64,000 nucleotides of DNA from Cherax quadricarinatus. Its lineage: Eukaryota > Arthropoda > Malacostraca > Decapoda > Parastacidae. Shown piece after piece: positions 12,889-24,724 of this stretch. A program made the translations under genes and the position numbers. The first letter of the stretch is position 1; each line of letters opens with the position of its first letter. Below the pieces are notes generated by a model, which searched no databases, was not told where the DNA came from, and saw only the letters and a list, made by a program, of their open reading frames with translations. The stretch covers positions 35,975,584-36,039,583 of the forward strand of contig NC_091311.1 in NCBI RefSeq assembly GCF_038502225.1. The letters are read 5' to 3'.

Positions 12889-13318
12889 GAAAGACCGACA
12901 AGTTGAAGACTGAGACACTTATGCAACATATGGGAATCTTTATTCAGGAAACGTTTCGCCACACAGTGGCTTCGTCTGTCCAATACAAAGTAGAAAGGCG
13001 TTAGGAGAGGAGGAGTTTGAGGTAATCAGTCCCTCAGCCTGGAGTCGATGTGTTCAGTCCATCAATCTTGTAGAATGTACAGCATAGGGCCGTAGACGTG
13101 GCTTATATACTGTAGTGAGGTGAGGTGAAACAGGAGGAGGTGGAGTCATAGTGGTATCATCCACTAGTCGAAGTAGGTCTTCGTCCAAAGGTTGGACAAG
13201 TGTTGAAGAATTCTTTGTAACAAGATCCCATGATGCTGCAGTGTCTGATAGTTGTGATGAATGGTTTGAAAAACCGACAAGTTGAAGATTGAGACACTTA
13301 TGCAACATTCATCACAAC
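12889..13318. mobile_element. Foldback element 1, left arm
   Basis: About 360 bp from 12,894 are the reverse complement of 14,378-14,721, with few differences. The arm carries the hammerhead-like box on the minus strand. It ends with a second short copy of the arm terminus (13,250-13,318) that itself folds (GTTGTGATGAATG against CATTCATCACAAC). A CR1-like LINE occupies the centre of the foldback. Confidence 0.85.
12947..12981 (-). ncRNA. Hammerhead-like motif, degenerate
   Basis: Minus strand: helix I GGA/UCC, core CAGACGA (position 4 changed from U to A), helix II GCCAC-UGU-GUGGC, GAAA, then CGU. The changed core U4 probably inactivates it. It mirrors the copy at 14,646-14,680. Confidence 0.5.
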
Positions 13319-14377
13319 AAGGCACAGTACTCGCTCCCATCTTGTTCCTCATCCTTATATCCGACATAGACAAGGATGTCAGCCACAGCACCGTGTCTTC
13401 CTTTGCAGATGACACCCGAATCTGCATGACAGTGTCTTCCATTGCAGACACTGCAAAGCTCCAGGCAGACATCAACCAAATCTTTCAGTGGGCTGCAGAA
13501 AACAATATGAAGTTCAACGATGAGAAATTTCAATTACTCAGATATGGTAAACATGAGGAAATTAAATCTTCATCAGAGTACAAAACAAATTCTGGCCACA
13601 AAATAGAGCGAAACACCAACGTCAAAGACCTGGGAGTGATCATGTCGGAGGATCTCACCTTCAAGGACCATAACATTGTATCAATCGCATCTGCTAGAAA
13701 AATGACAGGATGGATAATGAGAACCTTCAAAACTAGGGAGGCCAAGCCCATGATGACACTCTTCAGGTCACTTGTTCTATCTAGGCTGGAATATTGCTGC
13801 ACACTAACAGCACCTTTCAAGGCAGGTGAAATTGCCGACCTAGAAAATGTTCAGAGAACTTTCACGGCGCGCATAACGGAGATAAAACACCTCAATTATT
13901 GGGAGCGCTTGAGGTTCCTAAACCTGTATTCCCTGGAACGCAGGAGGGAGAGATACATGATTATATACACCTGGAAAATCCTAGAGGGACTAGTACCGAA
14001 CTTGCACACGAAAATCACCCACTACGAAAGCAAAAGACTTGGCAGACGATGCACCATCCCCCCAATGAAAAGCAGGGGTGTCACTAGCACGTTGAGAGAC
14101 CATACAATAAGTGTCAGGGGCCCGAGACTGTTCAACTGCCTCCCAGCACACATAAGGGGGATTACCAACAGACCCCTGGCAGTCTTCAAGCTGGCACTGG
14201 ACAAGCACCTAAAGTCAGTTCCGGATCAGCCGGGCTGTGGCTCGTATGTTGGTTTGCGTGCAGCCAGCAGCAACAGCCTGGTTGATCAGGCTCTGATCCA
14301 CCAGGAGGCCTGGTCTCAGACCGGGCCGCGGGGGCGTTGACCCCCGGAACTCTCTCCAGGTAAACTCCAGGTAAACT
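13309..14377 (+). pseudogene. CR1-like LINE, 5'-truncated, RT palm to C-terminus
   Basis: An open frame from about 13,309 to the stop at 14,338-14,340 encodes the end of a LINE RT: GTVLAPILFL, SSFADDTRICM (catalytic FADD), VKDLGVIMSEDLTFKDH, LVLSRLEYCCTL and YMIIYTWKILEGLVPN. The frame has no stop over about 340 codons, so the insertion is fairly young, but everything upstream of the palm is missing. The 3' end has two copies of the 11-bp unit CCAGGTAAACT (about 14,355-14,377), a short tandem 3' tail as CR1-type LINEs have. It sits between the two arms of a foldback element and must have inserted into it. Confidence 0.9.
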
Positions 14378-14721
14378 GTCAGACACTGCAGCATCATGGG
14401 ATCTTGTTACAAAGAATTCTTCAACACTTGTCCAACCTTTGGACGAAGACCTACTTCGACTAGAGGATGATACCACTATGACCCCACCTCCTCCTGTTTC
14501 GCCTCACCTCACTAAAGTATATAAGCCACGTCTACGGCCCTATGCTGTACATTCTACAAGATTGATGGACTGAACACATCGACTCCAGGCTGAGGGACTG
14601 ATTACCTCAAACTCCTCCTCTCCTTACGCCTTTCTACTTTGTATTGGACAGACGAAGCCACTGTGTGGCGAAACGTTTCCTGAATAAAGATTCCCATATG
14701 TTGCATAAGTGTCTCAATCTT
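14378..14721. mobile_element. Foldback element 1, right arm
   Basis: Inverted partner of the arm at 12,894-13,250. It contains the hammerhead-like motif on the plus strand and an AATAAAG just after it. Confidence 0.85.
14646..14680 (+). ncRNA. Hammerhead-like motif, degenerate
   Basis: Plus strand: GGA, core CAGACGA (14,649-14,655), extra A, helix II GCCAC-UGU-GUGGC, GAAA, CGU, U, then UCC pairing with GGA. The U4-to-A change in the core argues against activity. Confidence 0.5.
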
Positions 14722-15689
14722 CAGTTTGGGTGTTAATATTGTCTTATCTCTCTTTAGAACATAGAAACTATACGAGACTGTTTTATCACTGTAGGCGTGA
14801 AAACTTACGTGTTCTAGTGTATAGCTGATCATTGGTCAATAAAAAAAGTAGACAAATGCAAACATTTGCTATAAACGACGATTCGCTCAGTAAGGTCTCT
14901 ATCAAGGTCACTTGGTGTAGGTCAGAGTAGAGGAAACAGTTTAATTTGTTATGTGTGGGTTTACTGCCCCTCTCACTTACTGAATGGTCATCAAGACACG
15001 TTTTATAATGTCGGCTCTTGAAATTCACCCTAAAGAAAGACGAATCAACCTAGAGTGAAACAACGGCGAGAAGAAATTGTTCTCAGTATTGAGATCTTCA
15101 TCCGAGGTCCTCTTCAGCAGAATCAGGCCGAAGTAAGCACAGGTCGACATATACTCACTATGAGGATTGCCTCTGTGTTTATATTCAGTATACATGGTAT
15201 GTTTTGTAATACTGAAAACAAGAATCAGCACTTTTGTTTAATCCTGCTGACTTAAGATCTTTTTTTTTTTCTTTTTATCGTGTAAGGAGATATGAAAGAG
15301 GCGAGAACAGGCCACCTCATTAATAATGAGGGAGGCTGTGCCTCTACTTGGGCTGGAATTTGTTGATGTTTTGTTAGAGGAAGGTGGGGGAGGAGACAGG
15401 AGGAGAACAGATAAAAAAAGGAGGGAGAGACTTGTGCTGCAGTGGAGATTTAGATTTAGATTTTGTCGCAGAAGCGGCTAGTATATAGTGGACGCCATAT
15501 ACATCCCATGGGCGAAAGCGCAAAAGCACATGGATACACAGAAAGCCTAGGAACTAGGCTCCAGAAGGGTTAAGAGGAGTACAACTGGATTTATATGTAC
15601 AGTTGACTATGGTGATACAGTACATGAAGGTAGAGAGTGTGAGGGGTCATCTAGTGTGAGCTGACGACAGTCATCTGTGTTGAGATAGC
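14722..15689. other. No gene seen
   Basis: Mixed sequence with a poly(T) run near 15,260. Short ORFs here have no recognisable domain. Confidence 0.4.
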
Positions 15690-16775
15690 TTGCCGGTAGC
15701 ATGTGGAGTTCCCCAAGGTAATATTCTGGGTCCCTTATTATTTCTGTGTTATGTAAACGACATTCCCATCAGTGTCAAGTGCAAACTCGTACTGTATGCG
15801 GATGACAGTGTTCTGTTAGTGTCAGGTAATGAAGCACAAGATGTAATGTAATAACACTGGAACTGGAATCCTGCAGCAAATGGTTAGTAGACAACAAACT
15901 GTCGTTACACCTCGGGAAAACGGAAGTCATACTCTTTGGCACGAAACATAAACTGAGAAGGGTAAATAATTTTAAAGTCCAGTGTAATGGGGAACCCTCA
16001 CTTCAGTTTCCTCAGTAAAACATCTGGGAATCCCCTTGACCCATGCATGTCAGGAGAATTGACAGGGAACAGTCAGTTCTCCTGACATGTAAAGAAAGCG
16101 AATGCCAGTCTGAAGTTCCTCTACAGACACGCACAGTGTCTACCTACTGAGACTCGCAGGACCCTTATACAATTTCATGTGGATTACGCTTGCTCTTCAT
16201 GGTAAGATTCATCCTGGACCTGGATCCAAGAAAGCATATAGGCCAGGATGAATTACAACAATTGGATATGCTGAATGCTGAAGACATTAAATGAAGTTAA
16301 ATGAAGCTTTTAAAATTGCTCACAGTATCCAGAATATTTTGCTGCCAGTTTTGTCAAGGCTGGGAACCAAAACAATCATAGTACCCACAGTCAGTGGTCA
16401 GGCTTCAAACAACTTTTACTGTACAGCAATAAAGGAATGGAGCAGACTGCCTGCACATGTTAAAGCCAGTCATAGCACGAACCAGTTCAAGAAGAGAGCC
16501 AAAAGGTACCTAATGAATGTAGCGACAGAAAGGGAGGAGAATGAATTTTTATTTTTTTTAGCTAATACACATGTAAATATAAATAACTCATAAATAACTC
16601 TCCTTTATAGTATAATAATAAGGTAATAAAAGGACCCCAATGGAAATAAGTCTCTTTGTCTGACTTTTTTTTGGTTTATCCTACATAGGTTCTCTACACA
16701 TTTGCTGCTATGTATGATAATCTATGTAACCGTATTTGCGTATACCTAAATAAACTTACTAACAACACTTGGGTT
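15690..16775 (+). pseudogene. Degenerate LINE: RT palm (YADD) and 3' end
   Basis: From about 15,707 the plus strand reads [20 protein letters not shown], then [11 protein letters not shown] (RT catalytic YADD), then a stop at about 15,850. Further frames continue (WLVDNKLSLHLGKTEVILFG). A C-terminal piece with NNFYCTAIKEWSRLP lies at 16,400-16,460. The 3' UTR has GGACCCCAATGGAAATAAG and TGCTATGTATGATAATC, then AAATAAACTTACT. Several frameshifts make it dead. It is a different LINE family from the FADD copies. Its 3' tail is shared with the SINE at 12,131-12,415. Confidence 0.8.
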
Positions 16776-17380
16776 CTCTCTGGCAGACAGGGAGAAATCT
16801 TGTGAGTACTGTGTCAGAGATTTCCTCGTTCAGTTCTACATCCCTTCAGTAATATTTCCTTTCAATTATAATAGTAGTGACATAATAATAGTAGTCAATC
16901 ATAATAGTAGTGACAGTGGCCTAAATTTGTGTATCACTATCTCAGCTCAGAAGGTTAAGACACGTGAGGTATTGTTCAGTTTCTCCTTTAACCTGACCAA
17001 CAAACTCTCCTCCCCATTTATTTATAAGTACTACACTATCACGTTTCACCCCAGTGCATCTATAATCTGATATATATCTTCTTCCCAACGAGGCAGGGTG
17101 GCCCAAAATGAAAAACAAAAGTTTCTCTTTTTTAACTTCAGTAATGTATACAGGAGGAGTTACTAGGCCCTTGCTCCCGGCATTTTAGTCGACTTTTCCG
17201 ATATGCATGGCTTACGGAGGAAGAATTCTATTCCACTACCCCATGGAAATAAGAGGAAATAAACAAGAACAAGAACTAGTAAGAAAATAGAAGAAAACCC
17301 AGAAGGGTGTGAATATATATGCTTGTACATGTATGTGTAGTGTGACCTAAGTGTAAGTAGAAGTAGCAAAATATACATGA
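16776..17380. other. No gene seen
   Basis: AT-rich. A short direct repeat of an ATAATAGTAGTGACA phrase occurs at about 16,868-16,915. No coding signal. Confidence 0.4.
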
Positions 17381-17600
17381 AACCTTGGTTTAGAAAGACA
17401 CGTAAGCAAACACTATGACATATTCATTAGAAAACGTTTCGGTCCTGGGACCTTGATCACTTCTAACATACAGAGGTAGAAAGACATTATATATAGGTGG
17501 AGAGCGAGGTGTGAGTGACGCATGGTGACCTGAAGAATGCCATGTTGGGATGAGAACGGGTAGACGATGAGATCATGTGACTCCTGTATTGCTGGGTTGG
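17381..17600. mobile_element. Foldback element 2, left arm plus unique part
   Basis: About 120 bp (17,386-17,505) form an inverted repeat with 17,769-17,885. The arm includes a hammerhead-like motif on the minus strand. The centre is interrupted by a CR1-like LINE tail. Confidence 0.8.
17428..17465 (-). ncRNA. Hammerhead-like motif with swapped 3/8 core pair
   Basis: Minus strand: helix I TAGAA paired with TTCTA (5 bp), core GUGAUCA in place of CUGANGA, one extra A, helix II GGUCC/GGACC, GAAA, then CGU and U. Relative to the consensus, positions 3 and 8 are both changed (C to G and G to C). Those two bases pair in the known full-length hammerhead structure, so the change is compensatory. Confidence 0.6.
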
Positions 17601-17768
17601 TTACCTGGAGGTTACCTGGAGGTTATTCCGGGGATCAACGCCCCCGCGGCCCGGTCCATGCCCAGGCCTCCCGATGGATCAGGGCCTGATCAACTAGGCT
17701 GTTACTGCTGGCCGCACGCAGTCCGACGTACGAGCCACAGCCCGGCTGATCCGGCACTGACTTTAGGT
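17601..17768 (-). mobile_element. CR1-like LINE, 3' end only
   Basis: It starts with two copies of the tail unit (TTACCTGGAGG). It then reads on the minus strand into the C-terminal words shared with the copies ending at 14,377 and 46,447 (CGSYVGL, LVDQA). Only about 168 bp remain, so it is a very short 5'-truncated insertion in the middle of foldback element 2. Confidence 0.88.
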
Positions 17769-17895
17769 ATCTACCTCTGTATGTTAGAAGTGATCAAGGT
17801 CCCAGGACCGAAACGTTTTCTAATAAATATGTCATAGAGTGTGTTTACGTGTCTTTCTAAACCAACTTGTCGGTATTTATTACCAAGGTTTATAC
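17769..17895. mobile_element. Foldback element 2, right arm
   Basis: Inverted partner of 17,386-17,505; ends with GTCTTTCTAAACCAA, the complement of the left terminus. Confidence 0.8.
17785..17822 (+). ncRNA. Hammerhead-like motif with swapped 3/8 core pair
   Basis: Plus-strand copy of the motif at 17,428-17,465: TAGAA, GUGAUCA (17,790-17,796), extra A, GGUCC/GGACC, GAAA (17,810-17,813), CGU, U, UUCUA. All paired segments match perfectly. Confidence 0.6.
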
Positions 17896-18033
17896 CACAT
17901 GAAACCCTACATGTTTATGAGACAGAAAAAAGACACCAGCAATCCTACCATCACGTAAAACTATTACCAATTTCCGTTTTACATGGTAGCATCTCCCTGG
18001 GCGGTTGCTGTCTACCAACTACTACCTAGGATC

Positions 18034-18037
<4 letters not shown>

Positions 18038-18119
<82 letters not shown>
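18038..18119. repeat. (AT)n microsatellite
   Basis: About 80 bp of AT dinucleotides. Confidence 0.95.
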
Positions 18120-18121
<2 letters not shown>

Positions 18122-18257
18122 TGCATGCTTAGGATCTGTGGTGGTAGTTGCAGGCGTTGCTTGACTAACCAGAGATAGTAAGCAAGTGATGTGAAGAAAT
18201 GAGATTTATAGAATCATTGTAGTGAAGCACTGTCTGCTCTTTCTGTCTGTCGCTGTC

Positions 18258-18385
<128 letters not shown>

Positions 18386-18429
18386 AGAAGGTAGGTTTGG
18401 GTAGGTTTAGTGCAGCTTCAATCGGTCGT

Positions 18430-18605
18430 ATTATTATTATTATAATCAAGGGGGAAGCGCTAAACCCGGAGGATTATACAGCGCCTGGGGGGGGGGATGT
18501 GGAAGGCATTCAGGCTTAATTCGGGGAACTGGAGCACAGATCCAATTCCCTAAATCAAGAGCCCCTCACCAACATCAAGGAACCTTCCTTGAGGGGTCAA
18601 TCGGT
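18430..18605 (+). repeat. Interspersed repeat with leading (ATT)n
   Basis: Same family as 12,505-12,705 in the opposite orientation. It has the AGCGCTAAACC and GATTATACAGCGCCTG words and ends with AAGGAACCTTCC. A more diverged relative is at 62,490-62,600. Confidence 0.65.
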
Positions 18606-18960
18606 CGTAAATGACCCTCAGGAGAGCAGCACCCAAGATGGAAGCCGGCACTCTAGATGGAGGTGGCACTCTAGATGGAGGTGGCACTCTAGAGGGAGGG
18701 TGGCACCCTAGATAAAACAGGAGCTAGATGAAGCCATTATCATGACTTGACCAGATAATAAGTAGGTCTGGTTATGACTCTGCCTAACGATAACTAAGCC
18801 AGGTGATAACTCATCTTAGTAACGACCAATCAGTGGGATAACTACCTCATTAACGACTCAGTCAACCTTTCCTTCTAAACCCACCATTCTCGATGACAGT
18901 TTATGTGCTGACTAGGTGTCTGGAAGATTATCGTAAGATTTTTGCGTGTGTGTTCATATT
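18606..18960. other. No gene seen; short tandem repeat
   Basis: A degenerate repeat with the words CACTCTAGATGGAGGTGG occurs three to four times at about 18,648-18,712. The rest is unremarkable. Confidence 0.5.
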
Positions 18961-18964
18961 TTAT

Positions 18965-19094
<130 letters not shown>

Positions 19095-19159
19095 AATAGT
19101 TTGGTGTCAAAGTGCAACCACCACCAACCCATTTAAATAGGACTGATTTCAAGCAATTC

Positions 19160-19219
19160 TGCTAGTTGTAGTAGTAGTAATAACAGTAGTACTGGTAATA
19201 GTAATAGTAGTAGCAGCAG

Positions 19220-19259
<40 letters not shown>

Positions 19260-19296
19260 GTAGTAGTAGTAGTAGTAGTAGTAGTAATAGTAGCAG
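19160..19296. repeat. (TAG)n and (ATT)n trinucleotide tract
   Basis: Interleaved TAG/TAA units, a pure ATT run at about 19,219-19,258, then a TAG run. Confidence 0.9.
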
Positions 19297-19329
19297 CGCG
19301 CACTCACTTATTGTTTGCTAGGGCAGTAA

Positions 19330-20345
19330 ACTGTGCTCTCAGTGTCTCATCTTAATTTTGTCCCATCATTCAATCTATCAAACTTTCTTATGGTTGTAGC
19401 ATTTATTACCTTCACTATCAATTTATTCCGCCATTCTAGCACTCCCTTTGTAAAGAACATTCTCCCAGTATCCCTTGGGCTCCATTTTTGGGGGGAAAAA
19501 GTATGTGAGTGGTGTGTTGTCTTCTCTCGTTGAAGACCCTACAGACATCGTTATCTATTCTTTGATATCCTACACTAAGTTGTTATCATATCTCCTCCTT
19601 ACCTGCTATCAGCTTTTCATCATAATTCATATTTTTAGCTCCTCCTCAGAGATTTTTTTTCTATGGTGACTTTTTTTCAAAGTGCGAGCACCACACAGCA
19701 AGTGACGTTCCAATTGTGGTACAATGTACAGTTTAGTCAGCTCATTCACACTCTCTCCAACCATATCCTTTGAAGCTGTTTTATAGTTAACCTGTTTACC
19801 ATATGAATTGCTCACACCTTCCATTTTTTGATAAATAATAATTGCCAGGTCCCTCTCCTTATATGATTCTTCCAAAATTTTGTTACACAATCTATATTTT
19901 CTCTTTGTGGTCTGACTTTTGCTTTCTCCCATTGCCATGACTTGGCATTTATCAGCATTAAGTTCTATCACCCATTTGTTACTATATTTTTTTCCGCCAA
20001 TTTACTATTTTAAACGAAATTATGAGAAAATAAATCAAAGTTGGGAGATCAATTCTGAACGTTATTTAAAACCCCACGATGCTGTCTCCTCTGGTCCACT
20101 TGTACTTTACCTCAACATCCAGTAATAATTTCCTCATTACTTCCTTAGTTCTCTCATTATTCTCTCTTACTCAGTAAACTGTTTAGGTTGTAAGTCTGTT
20201 ACACCAAAATGATCTGTTGTGAACACACACTCAAACTTGCCAATCAGTGGCTCGCACATTTCTTCTGTTTCAGTGATATTGTTGTCCTCCTGAATGCTTC
20301 GTGTTTTGCCTTTTGACTTTTTACAGGTTTCAATAAGGGATTTGT
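19330..20345 (-). pseudogene. Highly degenerate LINE remnant
   Basis: Minus-strand pieces resemble the LINE linker (20,340-20,167: CEPLIGKFECVFTTDHFG) and the RT thumb region (19,971-19,627: IELNADKCQVMAMGES, then YKERDLAIII). The RT palm between them is not recognisable and the frames are broken. This is an old copy, more decayed than the other LINEs here. Confidence 0.65.
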
Positions 20346-20740
20346 TTTTTATCGTGTGAGGGAGTGGAGTGAGAGTGAGACTGGAGTGGAATGAGAGTGA
20401 CAGTGGAGTGGAGTGGAGTGAGAGTGGAGTAGAGTGCAATTCAGTGGAGCAGAGTGAAGTAAAGGGATGTGTAGTGGAGGGAAATAAAGAGACTTTGAAT
20501 TCTCTGCTTCTACTGTACCACACGGTATATAACATCCAAATTCATTTTCTCTTCCCCTCTCTTTACTCTGTCTCCGTATCTGCTGAACTTTTAGTGGAAT
20601 ATTTGGTGATATCCTCATTGTATCACCGAAGTCTCCCGCTCAGACTGAAACATTGTAGCACTATGTATGTGACCCATCCTGTGTTATGGAATATGACAAG
20701 GAAACATGGCTAGCTTTTTTTCTAATATGTAAATATATAA
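20346..20740. other. Short GAGTG-rich minisatellite and unassigned DNA
   Basis: Degenerate GTGGAGTGAGAGTG units lie at about 20,361-20,445. The rest shows nothing recognisable. Confidence 0.5.
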
Positions 20741-21371
20741 TAAGGAAGTAGCACACTGCAGTGTTCCCACTGTGTAACTATCATATAAAATAAGGTAATA
20801 ACACACTGCAGTGTTCCCACTGTGTAACTATCATATAAAATAAGGTAATAACACACTGCAGTGTTCCCACTGTGTAACTATCATATAAAATAAGGTAATA
20901 ACACACTGCAGTGTTTCCACTGTGTAACTATCATATAAAATAAGGTAATAACACACTGAAGTGTTCCCACTGTGTAACTGTGATATAAAATAAGGTAATA
21001 ACACACTGAAGTGTTCCCACTGTGTAACTATCATATAAAATAAGGTAATAACACACTGAAGTGTTCCCACTGTGTAACTATCATATAAAATAAGGTAATA
21101 ACACACTGAAGTGTTCCCACTGTGCAACTGTCATATAAAATAAGGTAATAACACACTGAAGTGTTCCCACTGTGTATCATATAAAATAAGGTAATAACAC
21201 ACTGAAGTGTTCCCACTGTGTATCATATAAAATAAGGTAATACACTGAAGTGTTCCCACTGTGTAACTATCATATAAAATAACGTAATAACACACTAAAG
21301 TGTTCCCACTGTGTAACTATCATATAAAATAACGTAATAACACACTAAAGTGTTCCCACTGTCTAACTATG
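20741..21371. repeat. 50-bp satellite array
   Basis: About 12-13 tandem copies of a 50-bp unit containing GTGTTCCCACTGTGTAACTA and TAAGGTAATAACACACTG, with small deletions in a few copies (for example near 21,170 and 21,240). The reverse complement of this unit aligns over its whole length with the 51-bp unit of the arrays at 23,230-24,724 and 28,300-28,925, so they are one satellite family in two orientations. Confidence 0.93.
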
Positions 21372-22290
21372 ATATAGAAAAGATTAGCCGTACACTGCTA
21401 ATCTATCTAATTTTCCTAAGAAGAAAAATATGAGGATTTTTTCCACGGTTGCAGTAATTGTGTATTCCCAGAGATAACTTGGATCTAGAACACTAAGTCT
21501 TGTGTTATCTTTTATCAGCCCATGTGAGCAGGGATCACCCCCAGACACACATTCACTTACCTCTTCCATTTTAAGGACCTGTGTCTCATAATAAATATTA
21601 TGCCATTTGTAACATCTCTCCGTATACGTCAGTAGCGACATTTCTGTATACATCAGCAGCGACATCTTTTGGTGTACGTCAGTAGCGACATCTCTCGGCA
21701 TCACAACTCTCCTGGTGAAGCAGTAAATACATTGGGGGCCACCTAGCATCTCAGGAGATAGGAACAGAAGGGCCGAGAACATATACATCAGATCTCTAAT
21801 CTATTCTTGACATTCCCATTAAAATTCACTCTAAACTAGTGTCATAGACAGCTGTGATAGAACCTACGAGGGTAGAAGACTGCTGTGATAGGTCCTACGA
21901 GGATAGAAGACTGACAGATTCTACGAGAGCAGAAAACTGCTATGATAGATTCCACAAGGCTAGAAGAATGCTATGACAGAGACTACAGAGACAGAATACT
22001 CCCATGGTAGGGATCTAGAGGTTAAAAAACAACAATAATAAAGCCTACGAGTGGAGATGATTGGTTTGATTGATAACACGAAGGTGGAATATTGTTGTGA
22101 CAACACGAGGTGTGATGGAGCAACACTGTGACACTTAATGAAGAACAAGACTTTATCAGACAAGCTCTCGGTGAAAGGTGACATTTGTAAAACGATTCAG
22201 AGTGACTTATCAACTTCTGTAGGCCTTGAAAACATCTAGTATTTGAGCGAAACGTTGCTATGAGTGTCTCCTTGTTGCCTAGCTAATAAC
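21372..22290. other. Unassigned DNA with two short degenerate tandem repeats
   Basis: A roughly 28-bp unit (GTACGTCAGTAGCGACATCT) occurs three times at 21,610-21,695. A roughly 36-40-bp unit with CTACGAGGGTAGAAGACTG occurs about four to five times at 21,845-21,990. No gene is seen. Confidence 0.55.
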
Positions 22291-22293
22291 TTG

Positions 22294-22400
22294 TGGATGT
22301 GTAATAGAGACATATGGACCACTTGGGTATATTTATTGCCGAAAAGTTTCGTCTACGAAGCAAACGTCTTCAGTCGAATACAGAGGCTTCTTTAATACTG
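22294..22400. mobile_element. Foldback-type arm, single copy
   Basis: One arm of the hammerhead-bearing repeat type, without an inverted partner nearby. Reverse-complement words such as ATACAGAGGCTTCTTTAAT end the arm. Confidence 0.55.
22340..22376 (-). ncRNA. Hammerhead-like motif
   Basis: Minus strand: helix I CGA/UCG, core CUGAAGA (fits CUGANGA), one extra C, helix II GUUUGC/GUAGAC with a UUC loop (six pairs counting G-U), GAAA, CUU, U, UCG. Helix II differs completely in sequence from the other families but still pairs. Confidence 0.55.
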
Positions 22401-22559
22401 GTAACAATGGAAGAAGTAGAGAGGCAATTTTAAGGTGTTTAATCACTTAACCTTGACTGAAGGTATTCACTGCCTTAACCTTGACTAAAAGTATACAATA
22501 CCTCAGTCAGAGCTGTTGACGAGTTATCACAGCTAGTCTAGAGGTGGGACCAAGAGCGA

Positions 22560-22748
22560 AAACTCGACCACCCCTTGGATTAGACTAAATTAAATTGCGC
22601 TTGTTATAAGGTAAGGTAAGTTTTCTAAAGTTCTTTTGGTACAAAATTATTATTTTTTACATTAACATGAATAATGAAAAAATATATCTTTTTACGTATA
22701 AGAGAAAGTTTTAGAAAAGACTTAGTTTTAAAAGAGAGCTTGGTAATT
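22560..22748 (-). mobile_element. Partial copy of the TIR element at 34,654-35,041
   Basis: Reverse-complement similarity to the left half of 34,654-35,041 (AAATATATCTTT, CGTATAAGAGAAA and TTTTAAAAGAG words). The terminal inverted repeat is missing because an (AT)n tract begins where it should be. Confidence 0.65.
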
Positions 22749-22859
<111 letters not shown>

Positions 22860-23035
22860 AGAGTTTACTTTAAGCTACATTACGGGGCATAAATAACCGC
22901 CGTGTAGTTGACAAACTTTGATTGAAGGTAATAACCCAGCACTTTAGTTGACCTAACATAGTGTGTAATAATATTTGATATTATTACGCTGGAAACGTGA
23001 AGACAGAGTCAAGACTGAAATGATAACTGCTACAA

Positions 23036-23126
23036 TGACACGACGTTACAAGACATGACGCTACAAGACATGACGTTACAAGACATGACGTTACAAGACA
23101 TGACGTTACAAGACATGACGTTATAA
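23036..23126. repeat. 15-bp minisatellite
   Basis: About six copies of GACGTTACAAGACAT with one C variant and a decayed last copy. Confidence 0.9.
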
Positions 23127-23229
23127 ATTAATTCAAGAGATTACCCAGGGTATAGACTTGAGGTAACAAGATATATGGTATGCCTATTGCTGATTCAGTT
23201 GTTCTTTGAAAACAATGGTCGCCTCCCTC

Positions 23230-24724
23230 CAAAGTTACACAGTGGGAACACCAACAGTCTACTGCTACCCTACTATCCATGATAGCTACACAGTGGGAAC
23301 ACCAACAGTGTGCTGCTACCCTACTATCCATGATAGTTACACAGTGGGAACACCAACAGTGTGCTGCTACCCTACTATCCATGATAGTTACACAGTGGGA
23401 ACACCAACAGTGTGCTGCTACCCTACTACCCATGATAGTTACACAGTGGGAACACCAACAGTGTGCTGCTACCCTACTATCCATGATAGTTACACAGTGG
23501 GAACACCAACAGTGTACTGCTACCCTACTATCCATGATAGTTACACAGTGGTAACACCAACAGTGTGCTGCTACCCTACTATCCATGATAGTTACACAGT
23601 GGGAACACCAACAGTGTACTGCTACCCTACTATCCATGATAGTTACACAGTGGGAACACCAACAGTGTGCTGCTACCCTACTATCCATGATAGTTACACA
23701 GTGTGAACACCAACAGTGTACTGCTACCCTACTATCCATGATAGTTACACAGTGGAAACACCAACAGTGTAGTGCTACCCTACTATCCATGATAGTTACA
23801 CAGTGGGAACACCAACAGTGTACTGCTACCCTACTATCCATGATAGTTACACAGTGGGAACACCAACAGTCTACTGCTACCCTACTATCCATGATAGTTA
23901 CACAGTGGGAACACCAACAGTCTACTGCTACCCTACTATCCATGATAGATACACAGTGGGAACACCAACAGTGTACTGCTACCCTACTATCCATGATAGA
24001 TACACAGTGGGAACACCAACAGTGTACTGCTACCCTACTATCCATGATAGTTACACAGTGGGAACACCAACAGTGTACTGCTACCCTACTATCCATGATA
24101 GTTACACAGTGGGAACACCAATAGTGCACTGCTACCCTACTATCCATGATAGTTACACAGTGGGAACACCAACAGTGTACTGCTACCCTACTATCCATGA
24201 TAGTTACACAGTGGGAACACCACCAGTGTACTGCTACTCTACTATCCATGATAGTTACACAGTGGGAACACCAACAGTCTACTGCTACCCTACTATCCAT
24301 GATAGTTACACAGTGGGAACACCACCAGTGTACTGCTACTCTACTATCCATGATAGTTACACAGTGGGAACACCAACAGTCTACTGTTACCCTACTATCC
24401 ATGATAGTTACACAGTGGGAACTCCAACAGTCTACTGCTACCCTACTATCCATGATAGTTACACAGTGGGAACACCAACAGTCTACTGCTACCCTACTAT
24501 CCATGATAGTTACACAGTGGAAACTCCAACAGTCTACTGCTACCCTACTATCCATGATAGTTACACAGTGGGAACACCAACAGTCTACTGCTACCCTACT
24601 ATCCATGATAGTTACACAGTGGGAACACCAACAGTGTACTGCTACCCTACTATCCATGATAGTTACACAGTGGGAACACCAACAGTGTACTGCTACCCTA
24701 CTATCCATGATAGTTACACAGTGG
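23230..24724. repeat. 51-bp satellite array, left part
   Basis: About 29 tandem copies of a 51-bp unit (contains ATGATAGTTACACAGTGGGA and CTGCTACCCTACTATCC). Because 51 is a multiple of three and the unit lacks stops in several frames, long repetitive ORFs appear on both strands; they are artefacts. The array stops at 24,724, where an LTR element is inserted, and resumes in phase at 28,300. Confidence 0.95.

Noticed and set aside
13282..14340. Host gene encoding a 352-residue protein
   Set aside because: The protein is the C-terminal part of a LINE reverse transcriptase with FADD motif and repeat-type 3' tail.
20741..21371. CRISPR-like array
   Set aside because: Units are contiguous tandem copies with no unique spacers, and the DNA is eukaryotic.
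23128..24708. 526-codon minus-strand ORF of 17-residue repeats and plus-strand counterparts
   Set aside because: Produced by a 51-bp satellite whose length is a multiple of three; open frames exist on both strands in several phases, with no conservation bias.
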